This document shows positions 17,839 through 27,689 of a stretch of DNA of 64,000 bases, in pieces. The stretch is from assembly GCF_018283675.1 (NCBI RefSeq), contig NZ_JAGVRK010000001.1, positions 1,612,001 through 1,676,000 of the forward strand, in the 5' to 3' direction. The translations under genes were made by a program, and so were the position numbers. The notes beneath the pieces were generated by a model. It was not told the DNA's origin. It saw only the letters and a program-made list of their open reading frames with translations, and did not search any database. Positions within the stretch are counted from its first letter, which is position 1; the number at the start of each line of letters is the position of its first letter. The DNA comes from Metabacillus flavus (GTDB lineage: Bacteria; Bacillota; Bacilli; Bacillales; Bacillaceae).

Positions 17839-19266
17839 TTGAAAAATTGGCAGATATACATAAACGGAGAATGGATTCAAACAGATGAAACGATAGAAGT
17901 CGAAAATCCTGCAACGAAGGACATTATTGCCTCTGTTCCAAAAGGCGGTGCCAAGGAAGCAAAATCCGCAGTTGATGCAGCACATGATGCACTTAAAGAT
18001 TGGTCTTCCCTGACTGCTTATGACAGAGCTGAATACCTGGAAAAGTGGCATGCATTAATCAAAGTGCACCAGGACGAGATTGGTGAACTCATGACGAAGG
18101 AGCAAGGCAAACCGCTTAAAGAAGCAATTGGAGAAGTAGGCTATGCCAATAGTTTCATCAAATGGTACGCAGAAGAAGGAAAGCGTATTTACGGTGAAAC
18201 CATTCCTGCATCTGCTGCTAATAAGCGTCTGTTTGTTATTAAACAGCCAGTAGGTGTCGTTGCGGCTATCACGCCATGGAATTTCCCTGCTGCGATGATA
18301 ACAAGAAAGGTAGGACCTGCATTAGCGGCAGGCTGTACAGCCGTTGTCAAGCCTGCTTCTTCTACCCCTCTTACAGCGTTAAGATTGGCTGAACTGGCAG
18401 AAGAAGCAGGGATCCCAAAAGGGGTGCTGAACGTAATAACCGGTTCATCCCAAGAAATTTCTGAAGCCTGGATGGCAGATGAAAGAGTGAAGAAATTATC
18501 TTTTACCGGTTCAACCGAAGTAGGGAAAACGCTGATGAAAGGTTCAGCTGATACGATGAAAAAAATCTCACTGGAGCTTGGCGGGCACGCGCCGTTTATC
18601 GTGATGGACGATGCGGATCTGGATGGCGCAGCTAAGGCAATGGTTGCTTCTAAATTCCGTAATTCAGGGCAGACGTGTATTTGTACGAACCGGGCATACG
18701 TCCATGACGCTGTTTATGATAAGTTTTTAGAAAAGTTTAAACAGGCTGTGTTTAATTTGAAAGTCGGGAACGGGCTGGATGAAGGTGTGGCAATCGGGCC
18801 CCTCATTGATGATGATGGGGTTAATAAAGTTAGAGAGCATTTAAATGATGCTGAAAAAAAGGGAGGAACCCTTTTAAAAAGTCCACAAAGCGCACCTGAT
18901 TCAAAAGGGTACTATATGGAACCGGTTATTATCAGCGAGGCATCGGATGATATGCTCTGTATGAATGAGGAAACATTTGGTCCCGTTGCACCTGTTACCC
19001 GTGTGAAGGATATGGATGAAGCGATTAAAAGAGCTAATAATTCTCCATTCGGCCTAGCCGCCTATGTATTTACCGAAAATATATCCAAAGGCATCCGGAT
19101 AGTTGAAGCTCTTCATTACGGCATTGTTGGCTTAAACGATGGACTGCCTTCCACTGCACAAGCCCCGTTTGGCGGCATGAAGGAAAGCGGTCTTGGGCGA
19201 GAGGGCGGCCGGCATGGAATTGAAGAATATTTAGAAGTGAAATACGTATCTCTTGGACTGCAGTGA
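17839..19266 (+). CDS. gabD: NAD(P)-dependent succinate-semialdehyde dehydrogenase
   Basis: A 475-residue aldehyde dehydrogenase (TTG start after GGGAGGG). Key segments: PWNFPAAMITRK (Asn oxyanion hole), LELGGHAPFIV (general base Glu), GQTCICTNR (nucleophilic Cys) and ETFGPVAPV. The GHAPFIV/TCICTNR combination is typical of GabD rather than general ALDH. It oxidises succinate semialdehyde to succinate in GABA breakdown. No GABA transaminase is adjacent, so the gene stands alone. Confidence 0.88.
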   Translation: MKNWQIYINGEWIQTDETIEVENPATKDIIASVPKGGAKEAKSAVDAAHDALKDWSSLTAYDRAEYLEKWHALIKVHQDEIGELMTKEQGKPLKEAIGEVGYANSFIKWYAEEGKRIYGETIPASAANKRLFVIKQPVGVVAAITPWNFPAAMITRKVGPALAAGCTAVVKPASSTPLTALRLAELAEEAGIPKGVLNVITGSSQEISEAWMADERVKKLSFTGSTEVGKTLMKGSADTMKKISLELGGHAPFIVMDDADLDGAAKAMVASKFRNSGQTCICTNRAYVHDAVYDKFLEKFKQAVFNLKVGNGLDEGVAIGPLIDDDGVNKVREHLNDAEKKGGTLLKSPQSAPDSKGYYMEPVIISEASDDMLCMNEETFGPVAPVTRVKDMDEAIKRANNSPFGLAAYVFTENISKGIRIVEALHYGIVGLNDGLPSTAQAPFGGMKESGLGREGGRHGIEEYLEVKYVSLGLQ

Positions 19267-19333
19267 TAAACGGCTGTTTGTTAAAGGCGGCCCCCTTTTG
19301 CTGCTGCTTTTTATAATTTGTAGGATTTTTACT

Positions 19334-19359
19334 GTTTATCGCTTAGCAGGCTGGGGTAC
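19334..19359 (+). promoter_or_regulatory. candidate sigma-B promoter
   Basis: GTTTAT (19334-19339), a 14-base spacer, then GGGTAC (19354-19359), against the Bacillus sigma-B consensus GTTTAA-N12-14-GGGTAT. It lies 38 bases before the start of a YtxH-like stress protein, a class of gene often under sigma-B control. Confidence 0.7.
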
Positions 19360-19396
19360 TTAATAGACAAATCGATTTAGAGGAGGAGTTCAAGCA

Positions 19397-19933
19397 ATGA
19401 CACAAGTTACAATTCAGGATAGCAAAAGACAAAAGGATAAAAACAGCAAGCTTGTAAGAGGAATGATTTTAGGTGCTATTATCGGCGGGGCTGTTTCCAT
19501 GCTGGATTCTACTACTCGCAGTAAAGTAACGAAAGGTGCTGCCGGCATCAAAGATTCGACAGTAGGCATTGTCCAAAATGTCAAAGACAATCCTGGCGAA
19601 GTTAAAGATCAATTCGTTTCTCAATTTAACAATGCAAGAAGCACGCTGGAGTCCGCTATCCGTGATGCACAAAACATTTATGAAAGCTTGAACAATGGTG
19701 TCTTTAAAAAAATAACAGAAGTCGCAGCAACTTCACAGGAAGCACTTAATAATGTGAAGGAAGCAGCAGGCGATGTAAAAGACGTAGGTGTGAAAGTAGC
19801 CGATGCCGGTTCCGAGCTTACAGAGCCATTATCTCAAGAAAATGAAACGCGTTCATCGTCTACAAGCACAGCCAATTTCGAATCATCCATTCCAAGTCAA
19901 TCTGGAAGGGCAGAAGATTCAGCTAAATTATAA
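19397..19933 (+). CDS. YtxH-like general stress protein
   Basis: A 178-residue protein with a short glycine-zipper hydrophobic segment at residues ~20-35 (LVRGMILGAIIGGAVSML), as in YtxH-type proteins, followed by a long amphipathic, Ala/Val/Asp/Lys-rich helix with 11-residue-like periodicity (VKDNPGEVKDQF, VKEAAGDVKDVGVKVADAG), resembling LEA-type desiccation proteins. The tail is Ser-rich. AGGAGGAG precedes the ATG. A sigma-B-type promoter immediately upstream supports a stress role. Confidence 0.75.
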   Translation: MTQVTIQDSKRQKDKNSKLVRGMILGAIIGGAVSMLDSTTRSKVTKGAAGIKDSTVGIVQNVKDNPGEVKDQFVSQFNNARSTLESAIRDAQNIYESLNNGVFKKITEVAATSQEALNNVKEAAGDVKDVGVKVADAGSELTEPLSQENETRSSSTSTANFESSIPSQSGRAEDSAKL

Positions 19934-19948
19934 TAATGGTTTACATAG

Positions 19949-19977
19949 AACGGACAGCAGCCTGCTGTCCGTTTTTA
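19949..19977 (+). terminator. terminator of stress-protein gene
   Basis: ACGGACAGCAG/CTGCTGTCCGT hairpin followed by TTTTATTTT. Confidence 0.88.
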
Positions 19978-19996
19978 TTTTCCTCTTGTTCATTAA

Positions 19997-20035
19997 TTTA
20001 CCATAAAATTTACCTTCCTTAACAAGCTTTTAAAA
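19997..20035 (+). promoter_or_regulatory. PhoP box of the phoD-tatAC operon
   Basis: Four direct hexamers at 10-12 bp spacing: TTTACC (19997), TTTACC (20009), TTAACA (20019) and TTAAAA (20030). TTAACA is the exact PhoP consensus. The array sits about 85-120 bp upstream of phoD, whose B. subtilis homologue is a known PhoP-activated gene. Confidence 0.65.
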
Positions 20036-20119
20036 GGTTTGTTATTTATCTGTAAACCCTCCTTCATGATTCCTATCCACAATAAAGAAGTATTGAAAAA
20101 TGCTATGGGAGGCACGATG

Positions 20120-22006
20120 ATGCAGGACAAGTTTGAAGACTCCAATAAAGAATATGATCAGGACAGAAGAAAGTTTTTAAAATACTTTTTAGCCGGTTCG
20201 GCCGTAGTAGCCGTAGAGGCATCAGGTGCAGGCCGGTTGTCTGGTATCCTTTCCAGAGCCCATGCAGCGGAAACAGCGCCATACGCCCCTGTTTATAATG
20301 CAGGAGAAGGTTTTCCGCAGGCCGTATTATCTGGGGACCCTACTGATTCCGGGGCAATGATTTGGACTAGAGTAGACCCGGATAAAGAATCTGGCTATAC
20401 GGACAATCAAATTGGCGAGAATGTAATTTATTGGATGGAAAGAGAGAATGCGGGAAATGAGCAGCTTTCTTCAGCCATCGAAGCGGGACATTTTGTCATG
20501 TTTGAAGTGAGCCGCCAAGAGGATTTCTCTAATTTGGATGCGAGAGGGTTTTCGCCTATTTGGAAGGAACATGATCAAGTCGTTAGGGTGGACTTAGACG
20601 GAGTTCTGGAGTCTTCGGAAACTTACTACTACCGCTTTATTACGAAGAAGGGTTACGTCAGCCAGACAGGACGTTTTCAAACACTGCCAAAAAACCAGGC
20701 GGATGTCCAGCGCTTAAAATTAGGCTACGTTTCCTGCCAGGATTATACAAACGGTTATTTTACCGCACTCGGCCACATGGCAGATGAAGACCTCGCCTTC
20801 TTCCTTCATGTTGGCGATTATATCTATGAATCTGTAGGGGATGCCGCCTATCAGGGAAATCTCGCATCTAGAAAAATCAAGTTGCCTAGCGGGCAGGCAA
20901 AAGCATCTTCACTGGAGGACTACAGAACGCTTTATAAAACATATCGTACGGATCCCAACCTCCAAAGACTGCACAGTCGGCATGCAATGATTGCCACATG
21001 GGATGACCATGAGTTTGCAAATGACACTTACTATCCTGCCGTCGCACCAGACGATGATCCCAATGCAAACCCGGAACGAAGACTTGTAGCCAACCAGGCA
21101 TGGTACGAATATATGCCGGCAAGAGTTCCGTTTAATCCAGAAAAAAGTTTTGAAGAGTCGATCCGTATCTATCGTTCCTTTACATACGGAAACCTGGCAA
21201 AAATTATCATGACCGATCAGCGGTTATACAGAAGTTCCCATCCGTGCGGTGAGGAAACGCTGGACCGATATTTAACTAGAGGGTGCGAAAATGTATCTAG
21301 CTCAGCAAGAACGATGCTTGGAGCTTCGCAGCTGGACTGGTTTTTGAATGAACTGAAAAATTCAAATCAGCAATGGAAGCTGTGGGGAAACGAAGTGCAG
21401 CTTACCCAGTTAAAAATCCTTGGGAAACTCGCTAATCTGGATGCGTGGGATGGATATACGTTTGAACGTGATGTTATTGCCAAAACCATTACGGATAATG
21501 GAATCTCCAATTTAATTGCCCTAACGGGAGACTTCCATACATTTGAAGCTTCAGTAATGAGAGACAACTACGGTCTGTTTAAGGATGAGAAACAGATAGG
21601 GGTTGAACTAATGGTAGGCTCAGTGACGTCCAGCAACTTGAGGGAGTCGATTCGAAATATCCTGAATAAAATTCCGGATCCATCAAGTCCGATGCCTGCT
21701 GACGCCATTAGCGAGCTAATCAGCCTTTTAAGAACAAAATTGAGCGATCTCAGCACAGTTACAGCAGAAGTGTTATTTAAGGAGCTCCAAAACATCGTCA
21801 AAGTCGAAAATCCTTGGATTAAACTTTTTGACAGCACAGCTCATGGATATGCAGTTTTGGAAGTAACGAAGGTGAAATCACTTTGGACAGCTTACAAAGT
21901 AGATAATATTGAAAAAGAAACATCTAAGAAGGAATTGCTCTGGCAATGTGAAGTGCCTAATGAAAAGGCAGAGCTTGTCATTCTTGAAGATAATAGTATT
22001 TTCTAA
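20120..22006 (+). CDS. phoD: alkaline phosphatase/phosphodiesterase PhoD (Tat substrate)
   Basis: A 628-residue protein. The N-terminus carries a twin-arginine signal (DRRKFLKYF, then AGSAVVAVEASGAG and AHA|AE cleavage). The mature part is PhoD-like: GYVSCQDYTNGY, LHVGDYIYE, TWDDHEFANDTY and LTGDFHTFEAS metal-binding motifs. It hydrolyses phosphodiesters, including wall teichoic acid, when phosphate is scarce. The start is ATG 20120 (or 20117), 7 bases after GGGAGG; the frame is open upstream to 20039 without a site. It forms an operon with tatA and tatC, as in B. subtilis phoD-tatAd-tatCd, giving the enzyme a dedicated translocase. Confidence 0.93.
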   Translation: MQDKFEDSNKEYDQDRRKFLKYFLAGSAVVAVEASGAGRLSGILSRAHAAETAPYAPVYNAGEGFPQAVLSGDPTDSGAMIWTRVDPDKESGYTDNQIGENVIYWMERENAGNEQLSSAIEAGHFVMFEVSRQEDFSNLDARGFSPIWKEHDQVVRVDLDGVLESSETYYYRFITKKGYVSQTGRFQTLPKNQADVQRLKLGYVSCQDYTNGYFTALGHMADEDLAFFLHVGDYIYESVGDAAYQGNLASRKIKLPSGQAKASSLEDYRTLYKTYRTDPNLQRLHSRHAMIATWDDHEFANDTYYPAVAPDDDPNANPERRLVANQAWYEYMPARVPFNPEKSFEESIRIYRSFTYGNLAKIIMTDQRLYRSSHPCGEETLDRYLTRGCENVSSSARTMLGASQLDWFLNELKNSNQQWKLWGNEVQLTQLKILGKLANLDAWDGYTFERDVIAKTITDNGISNLIALTGDFHTFEASVMRDNYGLFKDEKQIGVELMVGSVTSSNLRESIRNILNKIPDPSSPMPADAISELISLLRTKLSDLSTVTAEVLFKELQNIVKVENPWIKLFDSTAHGYAVLEVTKVKSLWTAYKVDNIEKETSKKELLWQCEVPNEKAELVILEDNSIF

Positions 22007-22021
22007 GGAGGGAAATTGAAC

Positions 22022-22204
22022 ATGATTCAAAATATTGGAGTTCCAGGTTTGATTTTAATATTGGTTATTGCTCTTATTGTTTTTGGCCCTTCCAAGCTTC
22101 CAGAAATCGGCAGGTCCTTTGGTGCTGCTCTAAAAGAATTTAAGAACGGAACGAGAGAAGCAATAAAAGATGAAAGCCCTAAAAAAGCCGAAGAAATAAA
22201 ATGA
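22022..22204 (+). CDS. tatA: Sec-independent protein translocase subunit TatA
   Basis: A 60-residue protein: short N-terminus, one transmembrane helix ([13 protein letters not shown]), the [14 protein letters not shown] hinge and an amphipathic helix with charged tail, all as in TatAd. The ribosome binding site AAGGAGGG overlaps the phoD stop codon. It assembles the pore that carries folded PhoD across the membrane with TatC. Confidence 0.93.
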   Translation: MIQNIGVPGLILILVIALIVFGPSKLPEIGRSFGAALKEFKNGTREAIKDESPKKAEEIK

Positions 22205-22218
22205 TGAGAGGGAATCAG

Positions 22219-22242
22219 AGGGAGATCTAAAAAGATCTCCCT
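22219..22242 (+). other. intercistronic hairpin between tatA and tatC
   Basis: Perfect 10-bp stem AGGGAGATCT/AGATCTCCCT with an AAAA loop and no T-tract. It is unlikely to terminate; it may set relative TatA:TatC amounts through mRNA processing or stability. Confidence 0.65.
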
Positions 22243-22263
22243 ATCCTATCGGGGGAGGGATAC

Positions 22264-23001
22264 ATGATGTCTCAAATGGCCTTTTGGCAAAAGCATCTTG
22301 AGGAATTAAGAAAAAGGCTTTTCGTGACCGGTCTTGCCTATGCTGTCTTTTTGGGAATCGGATTCTTTTTAGCAGATGATCTTTATCGCTGGTTTTTAAT
22401 CGATTCGGATATCAAGCTGACTGTATTGGGCCCTTCTGAAATTATGTGGGTTTACTTTACTATGGCGAACATTTTGGCTATTGCTGCTGTTTTTCCGGTG
22501 GCAGCCCACCAGCTTTGGGCATTCGTTGGACCGGCTTTAACGATTGAAGAAAAAAAAGCTGTCTATGTGTTTGTTCCGGCAATTGGAATCTTATTTACCG
22601 GGGGCATATGCTTTGGATATTTAGTTGTATTTCCTTCAGCATTAGGGTTTCTGCTAAACATGACGGATGGTCTGTTTACTGCGTTTTTCACAACCGAAAA
22701 GTATTTTGGTTTTCTCTTTCAAATCGTTTTGCCGTTTGGGTTTTTATTCGAGCTGCCGGCAGCGGTTGTCTTTTTAACGAACCTTGGGATAATCACTCCA
22801 ACGATGATGAGAAAATACCGTAAATATGTCTACCTGGTTCTAGTCATTTTGTCTGCGGTCATCACTCCGCCTGATTTCAGCTCGCAGTTATTTGTCCTGA
22901 TTCCAATGGCACTTCTATTTGAGGCAAGTATTTTTCTGGCTGCTGCGGCCGTTAAAAGAAAACACAGCAAAGCGAATCCAGAGCCGCTTCATCCAATTTA
23001 A
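22264..23001 (+). CDS. tatC: Sec-independent protein translocase subunit TatC
   Basis: A 245-residue integral membrane protein with six predicted transmembrane segments. The N-terminal HLEELRKRL motif is the TatC region that binds the twin-arginine signal; further TatC hallmarks are FVGPALT, the periplasmic loop and FGFLFELP. GGGGGAGGG precedes ATGATG. It completes the phoD-tatA-tatC operon. Confidence 0.93.
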   Translation: MMSQMAFWQKHLEELRKRLFVTGLAYAVFLGIGFFLADDLYRWFLIDSDIKLTVLGPSEIMWVYFTMANILAIAAVFPVAAHQLWAFVGPALTIEEKKAVYVFVPAIGILFTGGICFGYLVVFPSALGFLLNMTDGLFTAFFTTEKYFGFLFQIVLPFGFLFELPAAVVFLTNLGIITPTMMRKYRKYVYLVLVILSAVITPPDFSSQLFVLIPMALLFEASIFLAAAAVKRKHSKANPEPLHPI

Positions 23002-23013
23002 ATGTCATCTTTT

Positions 23014-23049
23014 AAAAAAACAGGTCCGGACTTGAGCCGGGCCTGTTTT
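23014..23049. terminator. bidirectional terminator between tatC and sensor kinase
   Basis: AAAACAGGTCCGG/CCGGGCCTGTTTT (one mismatch) flanked by A and T runs, so it can serve both converging transcripts. Confidence 0.85.
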
Positions 23050-23059
23050 GCCATTACCA

Positions 23060-25638
23060 TTATGCTGTTTCCGAATCCGATTGAGAGGATGCGGGAATGA
23101 AGATTGTTACCTTTGTGCCTTCGCCCGGGCTGCTCACTATGCTGAAACGGCCCAAGTGCTCTTCAAGGATTTTGCGGCAAACAAGAAGACCGAGTCCTGT
23201 ACCTTTCTCTTTCAATGAATAAAAAGGTTCTCCAAGGAAAGGGAGGCGCTCTGAATCAATGCCGATACCTGTGTCTTCAATGGTAATGAGGACCTGTTCG
23301 CCAGAATGAGAAACGGTCAGGAGTATACTGCCTTCTTTCGAAATCGCATCCATCGCATTCGTTAGGAAGTTTAAAAATACTTGTTTAAGGGACTCTTGCT
23401 TACCTTCTACATAATACGGACCATCCTCCTCCTCAAAGAATTCAAATGTAATATTCCGGTCGTTCAGATCCTGCATCAATATATGAATCACTGGCACGAG
23501 GATATCATCCTTTAATTCAAGCTTGACTGTTTCAATACTCTCAGGTTTAGCCAATGATAAGAATTCATTTGTTACAAGCTTAATGCGCTCAAGATCTTTT
23601 TTCATGATTCGTAAATAGTCTTTATTCAATTCATCTGCTGTTTCCATTAATTGAAGAAATCCTAAAACAGAGGTGAGGGGGTTTCTCACTTCATGGGCTA
23701 CAGCAGTAGCCAATCGTCCTGCTAAAGCAAGTTTTTCCTGGCTTTTTAACATGTTGTCCAATTCAATTTTTTCTGTAATATCCTGAAAAGTAGCTATAAT
23801 GTATTCGATTTCCTGACTTTGATCCGCGTACAAAATCCGGGTATCAATCAGAATCCAGCGGTTTTCTTTTCTGATTGGATTGTAGACACCCATAACGAAA
23901 TGTGAGACTTCCTTTTTCGTTAAGAGCGTGGTCATGGAAGGGTGCTCCTGTCCGGTTAAATTTTCTCCATTTTCGTCCTTTGCATTCCATTCGATATTCA
24001 ACGAACTCATATTCAGTAATTCAGAGCTTTCATACCCCAATATTTCTGAAGCACATTGATTGGCGAACACGATCGTTCCATCCGAATTTTGCACGGTAAT
24101 TCCACACGCAATTGCATCATAATAGCGGTTTTTTGCCGTCTCAAGGAGCACCCTGTCTGTTTGATCATAAAAAGTGATAACCTGGCCGCGCTCATTTTCC
24201 ATTGGATTTGCAGACAGCTCGAAGTGCCTATTTTTTCGGCCTTCCCCAATCTTCACCTCGATGGTTCGGTTCTCTTCAAGGAGATAATCAATTGAAGCAG
24301 GATCCGTATACTTCAGAAGAAAGGGTTTGATTGACTGTCCTATAATATCGTCACGGTTTATATTCATCGCGCTTAACATTGCCTGATTAACAAAGATGAC
24401 GTGCTGCTGTTCATCAATACCGAGCAATCCTTCAACCGAGGATGAAAGAATATCCTGCATTTGGTTAAAGGTGTGCTGAAATTCCCGTTCCGCTTTTTTG
24501 CGAGGCGAAATATCCCGCATAACTACGATGACGGATGTCTCGTTCTGATTCCAGTCAGAAATGCCTTTCGCTTCAATGGAGATGGAACTGCCGTCTCTTC
24601 TTGTTAGGTTGAGTTCAATAGGGCCGGCCACATCCTGCTCATGATTAATAAGGGAATGCAGAGCATCATGCGCTAAAATTTGTTCTGAGGGGCGGAGAAG
24701 ATCCGATATAGAACCGCCTGCCTGCATACAATTCATCCCCAGAATTTTCTCAGCTTCCAGGTTCATATAGGTAAGTCTTGCATTTTGGTAAATGACAATT
24801 CCGTCTGGATTATGTTCTACAAGACGCTTGAATTTCTCGTTGCTTTCCTTCAATTTCTTTTCATAAAGCTTATTTTCTGTCAAATCAATACCCGTACATA
24901 CAATATATTGAACCTGTCCGTTTTGGCCATAAATTTCTTTGTTAGACCAGCGGATCACCATTTTTTCACCAGTTTTTGCAAACCAATTATTTTCGTAATA
25001 GGCAGGGAAGGGGAAACAGAGCGGGAAAAGAACTCCTTTACATTCCTTCCTTCCTCTTCTTCAAGCATTACATCCCAAATATATTTTCCTGCAGCTTCCT
25101 CAAATGCATATCCTGTATGAAACGTGCAATGCCGGTTCCAATCTGCAATTCTTCCATCTGGTTCCAGGAGAACGACGAATGCCTGAATCGTATCCAAAAT
25201 GGAATGGGAAAATTCCTTCTCAGAGAGCAGCTGATCAAATTCCTTTTTTCTTCTTGCATTTTTTTTTATGGAAGAGTAAATGAACGTTTTACTGTCCATC
25301 TCGATAAGGAAGCAATTTGCTTCAACGGGGATTTTGGTTTGGAGTTTAGTCAGCAGCTCCATTTCGAGCGTAATTTCCCGTTCGATGGCAAAGCGTTTTT
25401 GTAAAGAGCGGAAAATTTCTGAATCAATGTGCCCAAAGAACAAGGTAATTGGATCAAGCTGCTTCATTTCTTCTCTTGTGTATCCGAGAAGGCTGCATGA
25501 TTTGTCATTAAAATCATAGAAATGGGCAGCGAGGGGAACCAATGATGTGAGTTCCGTAATAACGATCGCTTCATTTGTTTGATTGAAATAGTAGTGTAAT
25601 AGGTTGTGCAAATTTTCGTCCATTAGTGAATCCTTCAT
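23060..25638 (-). pseudogene. multi-PAS sensor histidine kinase, split by one-base frameshift
   Basis: Two minus-strand frames overlap at about 24955-25010 and together encode ~860 residues. The upstream frame (24955-25638) has two PAS domains; its reading becomes ITKIIGLQKLVKK where the other frame reads YYENNWFAKTGEKMVIRWSN, the normal PAS continuation, so one base is missing near 25005-25018. The downstream frame adds three or four PAS/PAC domains, HisKA with LALAGRLATAVAHEVRNPLT (phospho-acceptor His), N box FLNFLTNAMDA, DTGIGID and GTGLGL. The HEVRNPLTSVLGFLQLM box is that of Spo0F-type sporulation kinases. ATG 25623 has a better-spaced AAGGA than ATG 25638. Possibly a sequence error. 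Confidence 0.8.
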
Positions 25639-25766
25639 TTTCCCGCCCCCTTTGGCTTGGTTATTTATATTTTATTAGATTTGTGAAAAAAATACTAATC
25701 CATTGTGAATAAATTTCATACGGGTTTTATATATATGTACATAGACTATTTGAAAGGCGTGTAGCC

Positions 25767-27650
25767 ATGAAGCGGGAAGCGGAAACTGAACTGCTTTATC
25801 TCACGGAAAAACTTAAAAAAGAGCAGCTGCCAAACGGTTCCTGGTCCTATCTGTTTGAAACCGGAATTAAAACTGATTGTTTTATGATCGTTCTTATAAA
25901 GGCGCTCCGTCTAAATAAACCGGATCTTTTGAACTCTCTGTCTGAAAGAATAGCACGGAAACAAGAACGGGACGGTTCATGGAGACTGTTTCATGATCAG
26001 GAAGAAGGCGATTTATCAACAGCCCTTGAAGCCTATTACGCTCTCCTGCTTTCAGGACACTATGAAGAGACGGCTCCTCAGATGATCGCGGCAAAACGAT
26101 TCATTATAGCCAAGGGAGGTATGAGAAAAGCGGGACTTTTTACGAGAATTATGCTTGCCCTCACCTCACAGGAAGAATGGCCGTCTCTTTTGACCATACC
26201 GATTGAAGCCATTCTTCTTCCAAAAAATTTCCCGGTGAATATTTATGACCTTTCTGTATATGGACGCGCTAATCTTATTCCTATTCTTACAGCTGCTGCG
26301 AATAAATTTAAGATTAAAATAGAGGGATCCCCAGATTTAACTGGTATGCAAGGTAACAGGGAGGAGCCGCTTGAGACCTACCGTTCAAGCGAGTGGAGGG
26401 GATTATTCGGTATGATAGGTTCCGGTGTTCAGCTAATGGCGGGCGGACCAGGATCCTTGCGGAAGGATGCTTTAAAAAAAGCGGAAACCTACATGCTTCA
26501 CAGGCTGGAACAGGATGGAACCCTTTACAGCTATTTCAGCTGCACCTTTTTAATGATATTTGCCCTCATGTCACTCGGATATGATCGTGAGCACCCTGTA
26601 ATTACGAAGGCAATACAAGGTTTGATTAATATGGCGGCCGTCACTCCAGAAGGGCTGCATATGCAATATACGACAGCCCACGTATGGAATACATCCCTTC
26701 TTTCCTATGCCCTTCAGGAAGCGGAAGTAAGGAGCCCCATGATTCATAAGGCAAACCGGTATTTGCTATCAAAACAGAACTTTCAGTATGGCGATTGGGT
26801 CATCCACAACCCGGATGCAGCACCAGGGGGATGGGGCTTTTCGGATATTAATACCATGAACCCTGATATTGATGATACGGCAGCTGCCTTGAGGGCAATC
26901 AAATCAGAGGCAGCGGAAAATTCGCAATGCCGGGAAGCATGGCATAAGGGATTGCAATGGCTGCTTTCCATGCAGAATGGAGATGGGGGATGGGCTTCTT
27001 TTGAACGAAATGCAGCCCCTCCTTACGTCCATTTTGTCCCCATTGAAAAAGCGGAATTCATCATTTCAGATGCTTCGTCAGCGGATTTAACAGGCCGGAC
27101 CATTGAATTCCTTTGCAGGTACGCAAACCTCAATCCTGAAAATACGGCCGTAAAAAAAGGGATAAGATGGATTCTGGATCATCAGGAAACGGACGGATCC
27201 TGGAATTCAAGATGGGGAATCTGCTATATATATGGAACATGGGCTGCAGTGACAGGTCTTGCGGCAGCCGGGTATTCAGAGAATGATGCATCCATCCTGC
27301 GTGCGAAAAAATGGCTTCAGCAGCATCAGAATTCTGATGGCGGGTGGGGAGAATCCTGCAAAAGCGACATCATGAATCATTACGTGCCGCTTGGCACAAG
27401 CACCCTTACCCATACTGCCTGGGCAATCGATGCTCTCCTTAGCTGCAGCAAGGAGATAACGCCGTCTGTTGAAAGAGGGATTCGCTGCCTTATCAGCCAT
27501 ATGAGGAAAAAGGATTGGACATCTCAATATCCTAAAGGCCAGGGCTTTGCCGGGCAGTTTTATATTCACTATGAAAGCTATGATTTTGTATATCCGATTT
27601 TGGCACTCTCACGGTATATAAAAAGGGCAAATGAAGAGGAGAATGCATAG
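25767..27650 (+). CDS. sqhC: terpene cyclase of the squalene-hopene cyclase family (sporulenol synthase type)
   Basis: A 627-residue two-barrel class II cyclase. The protonating acid motif is DIDDTAAALRAI (D367-x-DD), with many QW repeats (KKEQLPNGSWSY, QNGDGGWASF, QETDGSWNSRWG, QNSDGGWGESC). Length and Bacillus context fit SqhC, which cyclises tetraprenyl-beta-curcumene to sporulenol during sporulation; a true hopene cyclase cannot be excluded from motifs alone. It is transcribed away from the sporulation-type kinase. A small heat-shock gene follows 39 bases later and may be cotranscribed. Confidence 0.85.
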   Translation: MKREAETELLYLTEKLKKEQLPNGSWSYLFETGIKTDCFMIVLIKALRLNKPDLLNSLSERIARKQERDGSWRLFHDQEEGDLSTALEAYYALLLSGHYEETAPQMIAAKRFIIAKGGMRKAGLFTRIMLALTSQEEWPSLLTIPIEAILLPKNFPVNIYDLSVYGRANLIPILTAAANKFKIKIEGSPDLTGMQGNREEPLETYRSSEWRGLFGMIGSGVQLMAGGPGSLRKDALKKAETYMLHRLEQDGTLYSYFSCTFLMIFALMSLGYDREHPVITKAIQGLINMAAVTPEGLHMQYTTAHVWNTSLLSYALQEAEVRSPMIHKANRYLLSKQNFQYGDWVIHNPDAAPGGWGFSDINTMNPDIDDTAAALRAIKSEAAENSQCREAWHKGLQWLLSMQNGDGGWASFERNAAPPYVHFVPIEKAEFIISDASSADLTGRTIEFLCRYANLNPENTAVKKGIRWILDHQETDGSWNSRWGICYIYGTWAAVTGLAAAGYSENDASILRAKKWLQQHQNSDGGWGESCKSDIMNHYVPLGTSTLTHTAWAIDALLSCSKEITPSVERGIRCLISHMRKKDWTSQYPKGQGFAGQFYIHYESYDFVYPILALSRYIKRANEEENA

Positions 27651-27689
27651 GCTATAGCAGAATCCAATCGGATAGGAGGTGCTAAAGTC

